Notes under the pieces: model-generated
Seen by the model: the letters and a program-made list of their open reading frames with translations, nothing else
What the model was told of the DNA's origin: nothing
Database searches by the model: none
Assembly (NCBI GenBank): GCA_002409625.1
Contig: DHNY01000009.1
Coordinates: 54,488 to 118,487, forward strand
DNA length: 64,000 nt
From: Anaerolineaceae bacterium UBA5404
GTDB lineage: Bacteria; Chloroflexota; Anaerolineae; Anaerolineales; Anaerolineaceae
Direction of reading: 5' to 3'
In this document: piece after piece, positions 16,252 to 23,267 of the stretch
Layout of the letters: each line of letters opens with the position of its first letter
How positions within the stretch are numbered: position 1 is the first letter of the stretch
Position numbers and translations under genes: made by a program

Positions 16252-17589
16252 TTGGACCTGTTTGACCAATCCCTCGAAGAGCAATTGCGCCAACACGCGC
16301 CTCTTGCAGCACGCATGCGCCCCCAAACCCTGGATGACATCATCGGGCAAGAGCACATCCTTGGTGAGGGCAGCTTGCTGAGGCGGGTCATTCAAGCCGA
16401 TAGGCTTTACGGCTCCATAATCCTCTACGGACCGCCCGGCACCGGCAAAACAAGTCTGGCACAAGTCATTGCCAATAGCACCAAAGCCCATTTTGAAAAG
16501 CTTAGCGCGGTTTTGGCTGGTGTTGCAGACTTGCGCAAAGCGATCGAGGGCGCGCGTGAACGCCGTCGCCTTTACCAAACCCGCACCATTTTGTTTGTGG
16601 ATGAGGTGCACCGCTGGAACAAAGCCCAACAGGACGCGCTTTTGCCCCACGTTGAAAACGGGCTGATCACCCTCATCGGCGCAACCACCCAAAACCCCTA
16701 TTTTGATGTTATCAAAGCCTTGGTAAGTCGCTCGCGCGTATTTGAGCTCAAAAGCCTAAGCGCTGAAAACATCAAGGAAGTTTTGCTACGCGCATTGGCT
16801 GACACGGAACATGGCTTCGGTCTGCGAAAAATAATCGTTGATGACGATGCCTTGCAACATTTAGCCGAAATCAGCAGTGGCGACGCGCGTAACGCTCTCA
16901 ACGCCCTCGAACTCGCCGTTGAAAGCACCCCGCTTGGGCAAGACGAAACCCATATCACCCTCGAAGTTGCCCAGGAATCCATCCAACGTCGTGCCGTCAT
17001 GTACGACAAAACAGACGACCAGCATTACGACACCATCTCAGCTTTCATCAAATCTGTGCGCGGCTCAGACCCGGATGCCGCACTGTATTGGCTGGCAAAA
17101 ATGCTTTATGCCGGCGAGGACCCACGTTTTATCTTGCGCCGTTTGATGATACTCGCCAGCGAAGATATTGGCTTGGCAGACCCTATGGGCATTGTTGTGA
17201 CGAACGCCGCCGCGCAAAACTACGAGATGCTGGGCATGCCCGAAGGCGCTTACCCCATCGCACACGCCACGCTGTACCTCGCCACCGCGCCGAAGAGCAA
17301 TACGGTTGGCGCGTATTTTTCAGCATTGGCAGAGATCGAAAAGAACGGCGCAAAACCTGTGCCAACCCACCTGATGGACGCCAGTCGGGATGCCAAAGCT
17401 TTGGGTCATGGCCAGGGCTATGTGTATCCGCATGAATTTGAGGGGCACTGGGTCAAACAACAATACCTGCCCGATGGGCTGCAAGACAAACGCTTTTATA
17501 ACCCCTCCGACCAGGGTGACGAAGCCAACATTGCCAGGCGTTTGGCAAAATGGCGAGAAACGCTTGAAAAACCCAAAGCCAAAGAATAA
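16252..17589 (+). CDS. rarA: Replication-associated recombination protein A (RarA/MgsA), AAA ATPase
   Basis: RarA acts at stalled replication forks as a tetrameric clamp-loader-like ATPase. The 445-aa protein has Walker A GPPGTGKT at 60-67, Walker B with Asp113-Glu114 in FVDEVH, sensor 1 in IGATTQNP, and the RarA-specific C-terminal tetramerisation region (RGSDPDAALYWLAKM, EDIGLADP, PVPTHLMDA, YVYPHEF). The start is TTG at 16252. No ATG fits, an AAAGGA ribosome binding site lies about 10 nt upstream, and the preceding stop is 2 nt away. Identification is secure. Co-transcription with a hydroxyacid dehydrogenase gene is probably incidental. Confidence 0.95.
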   Translation: MDLFDQSLEEQLRQHAPLAARMRPQTLDDIIGQEHILGEGSLLRRVIQADRLYGSIILYGPPGTGKTSLAQVIANSTKAHFEKLSAVLAGVADLRKAIEGARERRRLYQTRTILFVDEVHRWNKAQQDALLPHVENGLITLIGATTQNPYFDVIKALVSRSRVFELKSLSAENIKEVLLRALADTEHGFGLRKIIVDDDALQHLAEISSGDARNALNALELAVESTPLGQDETHITLEVAQESIQRRAVMYDKTDDQHYDTISAFIKSVRGSDPDAALYWLAKMLYAGEDPRFILRRLMILASEDIGLADPMGIVVTNAAAQNYEMLGMPEGAYPIAHATLYLATAPKSNTVGAYFSALAEIEKNGAKPVPTHLMDASRDAKALGHGQGYVYPHEFEGHWVKQQYLPDGLQDKRFYNPSDQGDEANIARRLAKWRETLEKPKAKE

Positions 17590-17630
17590 TTTTCTTTACA
17601 TAAGCTTTACAAAAACCGCCTCATTTCATA

Positions 17631-17660
17631 TTGACAACCATCTATGTATAGTCTTATAAT
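17631..17660 (+). promoter_or_regulatory. Sigma-70-type promoter of the arsenic operon
   Basis: TTGACA (17631-17636) and TATAAT (17655-17660) are both perfect, 18 nt apart. The predicted transcription start near 17667 falls inside the right arm of the operator palindrome. Confidence 0.85.
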
Positions 17661-17671
17661 ATTACATAGAT
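17640..17671. promoter_or_regulatory. ArsR operator, inverted repeat
   Basis: The perfect 9-bp arms ATCTATGTA (17640-17648) and TACATAGAT (17663-17671), with a 14-nt spacer, span the region from just after the -35 box to past the -10 box. A further half-site (ATCTATATG) follows at 17676. Bound ArsR would block RNA polymerase directly. Confidence 0.8.
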
Positions 17672-17681
17672 AACCATCTAT

Positions 17682-17999
17682 ATGAAGTGGAGGTGCGCCA
17701 TCAATCCAATTGATATTTCCCTTATTTGTAAAAGTCTTGGCGATTCAACCAGACTCCAAATTCTTCAACTACTAAGCGAAGGTGAAAAGTGTGCCTGCAA
17801 CATTCTAGAAGCTTTCCACATCACCCAGCCTACCCTTTCCTATCACATGAAAAATCTCGCTGAGAGCGCTTTGGTGAACGTGCGCAAAGAAGGTAAATGG
17901 AGCTACTATTCCATCAATTGTGAAACCTTGAACGCTTTCAAGTCCTTTTTTGGTGAATTAACTTGTACTTACAACAGAGGAAACTGCACATGCGACTAA
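17682..17999 (+). CDS. arsR: ArsR-family metalloregulatory repressor
   Basis: A winged-helix repressor released from DNA by arsenite or a similar thiophilic metal. The 105-aa protein has the ArsR core (LGDSTRLQILQLL; TLSYHMKNL recognition helix). The metal motif is Cys37-Ala-Cys39 at the start of the alpha-3 helix (EKCACNI), the classic ArsR thiolate position. Three more Cys (95, 102, 104) at the C-terminus could add ligands. The only ATG in frame precedes the Shine-Dalgarno sequence (GGAGGTG, 17689-17695). Initiation might therefore be at the ATC of codon 7 or the ATT of codon 10, or leaderless-like at 17682. The 3' end overlaps the permease gene by 10 nt. Confidence 0.92.
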   Translation: MKWRCAINPIDISLICKSLGDSTRLQILQLLSEGEKCACNILEAFHITQPTLSYHMKNLAESALVNVRKEGKWSYYSINCETLNAFKSFFGELTCTYNRGNCTCD

Positions 18000-18994
18000 T
18001 TTGGGATTTCATCCAAAACCAGCTTTTGGGCATGAAATGGCTCAACGACTTGGTTGGCAAGCTACTGACCCTGATGGGACTGGATATCAGCAACCGTTGG
18101 ATTGCCAGCTTGCACTTCTTTGTTTATGATGTCATTAAAATTGTCATCTTATTATGTGTGCTCATTTTCATTATCAGTTACATCCAAAGTTTTTTCCCAC
18201 CGGAACGCACCAAACGCATCCTCAGTCGCTTTAGAGGCTTAGGCGCAAACATTCTTGCCGCCCTACTGGGTACGGTAACGCCTTTTTGCTCCTGCTCATC
18301 CATCCCCTTATTCATTGGCTTTTCCTCAGCCGGGCTGCCTTTGAGCGTCACCTTCTCATTTTTGATTTCTTCGCCAATGGTCGATTTAGGCTCTTTAGTC
18401 CTATTAACAACCATTTTTGGCGTAAAGACCGGTGTCTTGTATGTCTTCTTGGGCTTGGTTATCGCTGTTATTGGCGGAACGATAATCGAGCATGCCAGGA
18501 TGGAAAACCAGTTAGAAGACATCGTTTTAAATGCCCCAAGTTTTGACATCGACACGCCTGAGCTAAACTTCCGCGACCGTCTTGACTACGCCAAAACCCA
18601 AATGCTGGAAACGCTAAAAAAAGTCTTCCCATACATTCTGGTTGGTGTTGGCATCGGCGCGCTCATCCACAATTGGATTCCCCAGGACTGGGTCGCTGGC
18701 ATCCTGGGTGGTAGAAACCCCTTTGGAGTCGTCCTGGCGACTATTATTGGCATCCCTATGTATGGCGACATCTTTGGCACCATCCCTATCGCTGAAGCCC
18801 TCTTGGCAAAAGGCGCGCTTTTAGGCACAGTACTAGCTTTCATGATGGCAGTCACCACGCTCAGCTTACCCTCGCTAATCATGTTGCGCAAAGCCATTAA
18901 GCCCAAACTCTTAGCCCTGTTCATCGGCATCTGCATTTTGGGCATCATCCTGATTGGGTACCTCTTCAATCTCTTACAACCTTACCTAATCTAA
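17990..18994 (+). CDS. ArsP/DUF318-type permease
   Basis: A multi-spanning membrane permease thought to export organoarsenicals, arsenite or other soft metals. The 334-aa protein has about eight hydrophobic segments and the family signature TPFCSCSSIPLFIGF, with Cys100 and Cys102 placed to bind metal in the membrane. A second family repeat (IIGIPMYGDIFGTIPIAEALL) is in the C-terminal half. The frame is open back to 17963. The ATG at 17990 has an AGAGG ribosome binding site and is preferred. In this operon the permease takes the place of ArsB or Acr3. The family is certain and the transported species is inferred. Confidence 0.88.
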   Translation: MRLIWDFIQNQLLGMKWLNDLVGKLLTLMGLDISNRWIASLHFFVYDVIKIVILLCVLIFIISYIQSFFPPERTKRILSRFRGLGANILAALLGTVTPFCSCSSIPLFIGFSSAGLPLSVTFSFLISSPMVDLGSLVLLTTIFGVKTGVLYVFLGLVIAVIGGTIIEHARMENQLEDIVLNAPSFDIDTPELNFRDRLDYAKTQMLETLKKVFPYILVGVGIGALIHNWIPQDWVAGILGGRNPFGVVLATIIGIPMYGDIFGTIPIAEALLAKGALLGTVLAFMMAVTTLSLPSLIMLRKAIKPKLLALFIGICILGIILIGYLFNLLQPYLI

Positions 18995-19011
18995 CTAAGA
19001 AGGAGCATTTT

Positions 19012-19293
19012 ATGACCCCAAGTCAAAACACCATCAAAAACATCAAAATTCTGGGAAGCGGTTGCACGAACTGCAATCGCCTTGAACAAGCTACCAAAGA
19101 TGCATTAAGCAAACTGGGCATCGAAACACCAGTGGAACACGTCACCGATTTTATAGAAATCGCCCGATATGGCGTCATGTCTACCCCGGCCTTGGTGATT
19201 AATGACCGGGTTGTTTCCTATGGCAGGGTGCTTAAAGTTGATGATGTCATCAACATGATCGAGAAAATCAAAGGGGAACACAATGTCTCCTAA
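19012..19293 (+). CDS. Thioredoxin-like small redox protein (CxxC)
   Basis: A 93-aa single-domain thioredoxin-fold protein of the redox-active disulfide protein 2 type. Cys18 and Cys21 form the active CxxC (GSGCTNCN) after the first strand, and the cis-Pro is in MSTPALVIN. Such proteins often sit beside ArsP-type permeases. Two roles are possible: supplying electrons to the arsenate reductase encoded immediately downstream, or handing metal to the permease. The gene has an AAGGAGC ribosome binding site and overlaps arsC by 11 nt. Confidence 0.85.
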   Translation: MTPSQNTIKNIKILGSGCTNCNRLEQATKDALSKLGIETPVEHVTDFIEIARYGVMSTPALVINDRVVSYGRVLKVDDVINMIEKIKGEHNVS

Positions 19294-19699
19294 ACCCAAA
19301 GTAGCCTTTGTTTGCGTTCATAATTCCTGCCGTTCACAAATAGCCGAAGCCTTGGGGAAACACCTCGCAAGTGATGTTTTTGAAAGCTATTCGGCTGGCA
19401 CAGAAACGAAAGACCGCATCAACCCCGACACTGTGCGCTTGATGAAAAGCAGATACGGCATCGACATGGAGGCGTCGCAAAAGCCCAAACTGCTGGCAGA
19501 CATTCCCAAGGTGGACATAGTGGTCACCATGGGATGCGAGGTCAATTGCCCCTGGTTGCCTTGCAAACACCGCGAGGACTGGGGCTTGGACGACCCCACC
19601 GGTCAATCGGACGAGGTCTTTTTGGCTACAATGAATATAATTGAAAGCAATGTTTTAGACCTTAAAAAACGTATTTTAGACAGCAAAATTAAACTTTAA
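19283..19699 (+). CDS. arsC: Arsenate reductase, thioredoxin-coupled LMW-phosphatase type
   Basis: Reduces arsenate to arsenite in the cytoplasm with electrons from a thioredoxin-like partner. The 138-aa protein has the low-molecular-weight phosphatase loop Cys11-x5-Arg17 (CVHNSCRS) and the DDP motif near residue 103. The Cys85/Cys89/Cys94 cluster provides the disulfide relay typical of the thioredoxin-coupled class. The start overlaps the thioredoxin-like gene by 11 nt, which links the reductase with a likely electron donor. This is the last gene of the operon that begins with arsR. Confidence 0.92.
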   Translation: MSPKPKVAFVCVHNSCRSQIAEALGKHLASDVFESYSAGTETKDRINPDTVRLMKSRYGIDMEASQKPKLLADIPKVDIVVTMGCEVNCPWLPCKHREDWGLDDPTGQSDEVFLATMNIIESNVLDLKKRILDSKIKL

Positions 19700-19798
19700 A
19701 GCACTTTAGTTTGCAATGATTTTGGCGAGAACAGCATAACAAGCCTTTTTTGCTTAGCAACCTTGCCATTCATTTGCTAAAAACCGGATCTGGAATTG

Positions 19799-20602
19799 AT
19801 GAAAACTAAAAAAGAAAATCGAAACATAAGCCATTCGGGCTTGCCTCACATGACTACGCCCAAGACTTCTACCCGCACCGGCGAAAAAACACTTTGTATA
19901 GGAGTAGACGGCACCAAGGGCGGTTGGATCGCTGCCATTCTTGAAGAGCTTGATTTGTCTATTGTACGCTTTTATACCATTGAAGACCTTTGTAATAGCT
20001 ACCCAAACGCATCCGTTATATTGATTGATATTCCAATAGGTCTTCCAGAAAGCCCTGCTGACCTACGACCAGATAGCCTATTACGAAAGTCCATGAAAGG
20101 TAAAGCTTCCAGTGTTTTTTCAACGCCATGCAGACAAGCTTTAGCATGTGGGGATTACCAAAAGGCCTCGGCTCAAAACAAAAAAGTTTTAGATCGGAAG
20201 CTTAACAAGCAGTCCTATGCGATCATTCCCAAAATAAAAGAAGTCGATGATTTTATAATCAAACATGCGGAATGGCAAAACAGATTATTGGAAAGCCATC
20301 CCGAGTTTGCTTTCATGACCTTAAATAAAAATCAGCCTGTATTCGAAAGCAAGAAAACGAAAGAAGGCCAGCAAATACGGAAAGACCTATTATCACGCCA
20401 TATAAAGAATTTAGATCAATGTTTGGAGCAACTGGCTCAATTTCCCAAAAAACAATATCCTCTTGATGATGTATTGGATGCTATTTGCCTCGCTGTGATT
20501 GGTAGATTTGGAATGTGTAAGGGATTTTTGACTATTCCAGAAAAGCCAAACCTTGACCCGCAAGGATTAAAAATGCAAATCGTGTTTGCGAACTCAGATT
20601 AG
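19799..20602 (+). CDS. DUF429-domain protein
   Basis: A 267-aa protein of the DUF429 family, predicted to share the RNase H-like fold. Visible family features are GVDGTKGGW near residue 40, the ILIDIPIGLPE strand near 80, a Cys-containing FSTPCRQAL segment, ESHPEFAF, and the C-terminal DDVLDAICLAV helix. The conserved acidic residues are present, but no member has an established reaction that could be assigned here. The start is uncertain: a TTG at 19796, the ATG at 19799 and another ATG at 19850 are in frame, and none has a strong ribosome binding site. It lies 99 nt after arsC without a clear terminator, so read-through is possible. Confidence 0.7.
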   Translation: MKTKKENRNISHSGLPHMTTPKTSTRTGEKTLCIGVDGTKGGWIAAILEELDLSIVRFYTIEDLCNSYPNASVILIDIPIGLPESPADLRPDSLLRKSMKGKASSVFSTPCRQALACGDYQKASAQNKKVLDRKLNKQSYAIIPKIKEVDDFIIKHAEWQNRLLESHPEFAFMTLNKNQPVFESKKTKEGQQIRKDLLSRHIKNLDQCLEQLAQFPKKQYPLDDVLDAICLAVIGRFGMCKGFLTIPEKPNLDPQGLKMQIVFANSD

Positions 20603-21335
20603 ATTCATCTAGCCAAGCTATCAGCACGAACGATTTCCAAGGGTTTTCAATAATACTATCCCTGTTAAAAAGATCCCTTCCCAACTGGTGAATCGTAGGA
20701 CGACTTTCATATTAACCATAAAACAAAACACACCAGTATCCCCACTGTGTGTGCCATTGATTTCTTTTTTGATCACGCCGGTGTCCCACCGTGCGTGCTC
20801 TTTATATATGTTGCCCCAGGTGAATTATTTAGCACCCAATCCAACAACACCCTAGGTATTAATTTTGTTTATCGAAAGCCCTTCGGTGAGGACACCGAGG
20901 GCATCAGGTTGATAGGATTATTCATTGCTCATTGGTGGGGACACCGAGGGCATCGGGGCGATTGTGCTCACCGAGACGAACGAATGTGTTTTTTCGATCA
21001 CGCCGGTGTCCTCACCGTGCGTGCCATTGATTACTTTTTCGATCTCGCCGGTGTCCCCACCGTGCGAGCACATTAGGTCTTTTTGATCTCGCCGGTGTCC
21101 CCACCGTGCGAGCACATTAGTTGTTTTCCGCATGATTGGACCTTTAGCAGCCAATTAAACAAGTCCCTAAATTGTTGGTTTTAGTACCTCTTAACCCTTC
21201 GGTGAGGACACCGAGGGCATCAGGTTACTTGCCCTCACCTACACGCAGGTACAAACAAGGGTATTTAGCCTGGCGGTCCTGGTTAAGTTGTTCGGCATGG
21301 CAAGATGCCATGCCGAAATCAAACCAACAAAACTT
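20603..21335. other. Gene-free region with hairpin repeats
   Basis: 733 bp between the DUF429 gene and the ABC exporter. No convincing coding region is present. Reading frames here translate the repeats into strings such as GEDTG and AGVPTVRAH. The content is dominated by the repeat family annotated at 20734-21226. Both flanking genes end here, so these are shared 3' flanks. Confidence 0.75.
20734..21226. repeat. Cluster of about eight REP-like hairpin repeats in both orientations
   Basis: The core is CGGTG-TCCY-CACCG, a 5-bp stem with a 3-4 nt loop. One unpaired base separates it from an outer 5-bp stem. Copies: 20734-20762 (degenerate), 20771-20800, 20996-21032, 21041-21076 and 21085-21120 on plus; 20878-20902, 20928-20951 (degenerate) and 21196-21217 on minus. 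The outer arms differ between copies but stay paired: CTCGC/GCGAG, CACGC/GCGTG and GCCCT/AGGGC. This compensatory change argues that the folded structure is what is kept. Two copies (21041 and 21085) are identical over 36 bp. Confidence 0.85.
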
Positions 21336-23267
21336 TTACCCCGCTTGTGCCACAAACTGGCTGTTATACAAATCCGCGTAGAAGCCATCTTTCGCCAGAA
21401 GTTCATCATGCGTGCCGATTTCAACAATATTGCCATCACGCAGCACCAAAATGCGGTCGGCATTCTTAATCGTCGAGAGGCGGTGTGCAATCACAAAACT
21501 GGTACGCTCCTTCATCAGCTTGGTCATCGCTTTTTGAATCAAAACTTCCGTACGCGTGTCCACCGAGCTGGTTGCCTCGTCTAAAATCAAGATCGGCGCG
21601 TCTGCCAAAACCGCGCGGGCTATCGTCAAAAGCTGTTTCTGCCCAGCCGAAACGTTGCTGGCATCCTCATTGAGCTCAAAGTCATAACCGCCCGGTAAGG
21701 TGCGCGTAAAGTGGTCGGCATACGCCATATCAGCGGCCTGCATCACCTCTTCATCAGTGGCATCCTGTCGTCCATAGCGGATATTCTCCATAATCGAGCC
21801 ATTAAACAGCCAGGTATCCTGCAAAACCATCGCAAATTTAGAGCGTAAAGTCTCGCGGGTCATATCCTTGATGTCAACATCATCAATTTTGATGTAACCA
21901 CAGCCAATCTCATAAAAACGCATCAAAAGCTTCACCAAGGTCGTCTTGCCGGCACCGGTGGGTCCAACAATCGCAATTTGTTGCCCGGGTTTAACATCCA
22001 GTGAGAACCCGTCCAACACAATTTTTTCTGGGTCGTAGCCAAAGCAAATGTCATTAAATTCCACGTGCCCAAGCACCTTCTCCACATCCACGGGCTTCTC
22101 AGGATCCGGGGTTTCCTCTTTTTCATCCAGGAACTCGAACACCCGCTCAGATGCCGCAGCGGTTTGCTGGAGCACGTTTGAAATGTTGGCAATGTTCATC
22201 ATCGGACCGGTAAAGGAACCCAGGTACTGAATAAAAGCCTGAATATCACCCAGGTTGAGCTTACCTTGAACCATCAGATAGCCACCCACCATCGCTACTG
22301 CAACATAACCCAGGTTGCTGAACAAGCGCATCAGGGGCATCATAATATTGGAGATGAACTGCGCGCGCCAGGCACTGTTGTAAAACTCATTATTGAGCGT
22401 TTCAAAGTGTTCGACGCTGGCTTCTTCACCGTTATTGGTCTTGAGCACCACATGCGCACCATACATTTCTTCAACATGCCCGTTGATGTGTCCCAAATAA
22501 GCCTGTTGCTTGCGGAAATAACCTTGCGAGCGTCCCACCACAATACGTATCATGATAATGGTGAGCGGCACAACCGTCAGACCGACCAAGGTCAAGGTAA
22601 CGTTAATCGTGAGCATCATCACCAAAACACCAATCACTGAAGTAACCGAGGTGATAATCTGCGAGAGGCTTTGGTTGAGCGTGTGCCCGATGGTATCCAC
22701 ATCGTTGGTAATGCGCGAAAGCACCTCGCCCTGGGTAACCCCGTCATAAAAGCTTAGTGGCAAGCGATGCAATTTTTCAGAAAGTTGATTGCGCATGCGG
22801 TAGATGATATCTGCCGAGATATGCACCATCACCTGCCCCTGCAAAAAACCAAACAGGGCGGACAAACCGTACAAAGAAATCACGCGCAACAAAATGCTGC
22901 CAATTTTCGCAAAATCAACGCCTAATGGGTCACCACGCACAATGCGCATCACACCGGCATACAATTCCGTGGTTGCTGAGCCTAAGATCTTGGGTCCAAA
23001 AATTGAAAACACACTGGAGCCAGCCGCCACAAGCAAGACGATTAAAATCAACCATTTATACTTACCCAGGTAAGCAATCAAGCGTCGCATACTGCCTTTA
23101 AAGTCACGCGCTTTTTCACCGGGCATCATGCCCGCGCCACCTGGTCCTCGTCTTCGCGGACCACCATGCCCACCCGGCTGTCCGGGTTCAACAGGTTTGG
23201 AAGATGCAAAAGCAAATGGGTTTAGGGTTTTCTTTTCTTCGTTCACAACTCGTTTTTCTTGACTCAT
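21336..23267 (-). CDS. ABC exporter subunit, consensus-ATPase half
   Basis: One half of a heterodimeric type IV ABC exporter, probably for drugs or lipophilic compounds. The 643-aa protein starts with a Gly/Pro/Arg-rich cytoplasmic extension (about residues 25-50). A six-helix transmembrane domain (60-370) and the nucleotide-binding domain follow. Walker A is GPTGAGKT at 435-442, the signature is degenerate (SAGQ, 540-543), and the catalytic Walker B Glu is present at 564 (LDEATSSVD). Together with the other subunit it gives one competent and one degenerate ATP site, as in TM287/288 and LmrCD. It overlaps the upstream subunit gene by 4 bp (ATGA). Confidence 0.93.
   Translation of the reverse strand: MSQEKRVVNEEKKTLNPFAFASSKPVEPGQPGGHGGPRRRGPGGAGMMPGEKARDFKGSMRRLIAYLGKYKWLILIVLLVAAGSSVFSIFGPKILGSATTELYAGVMRIVRGDPLGVDFAKIGSILLRVISLYGLSALFGFLQGQVMVHISADIIYRMRNQLSEKLHRLPLSFYDGVTQGEVLSRITNDVDTIGHTLNQSLSQIITSVTSVIGVLVMMLTINVTLTLVGLTVVPLTIIMIRIVVGRSQGYFRKQQAYLGHINGHVEEMYGAHVVLKTNNGEEASVEHFETLNNEFYNSAWRAQFISNIMMPLMRLFSNLGYVAVAMVGGYLMVQGKLNLGDIQAFIQYLGSFTGPMMNIANISNVLQQTAAASERVFEFLDEKEETPDPEKPVDVEKVLGHVEFNDICFGYDPEKIVLDGFSLDVKPGQQIAIVGPTGAGKTTLVKLLMRFYEIGCGYIKIDDVDIKDMTRETLRSKFAMVLQDTWLFNGSIMENIRYGRQDATDEEVMQAADMAYADHFTRTLPGGYDFELNEDASNVSAGQKQLLTIARAVLADAPILILDEATSSVDTRTEVLIQKAMTKLMKERTSFVIAHRLSTIKNADRILVLRDGNIVEIGTHDELLAKDGFYADLYNSQFVAQAG

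Noticed and set aside
20747..21154. Open frames of about 80-110 codons on both strands between the DUF429 and ABC genes
   Set aside because: They only translate the hairpin repeats (recurring GEDTG, AGVPTVRAH), have no ribosome binding site, and change strand freely with the repeat orientation.
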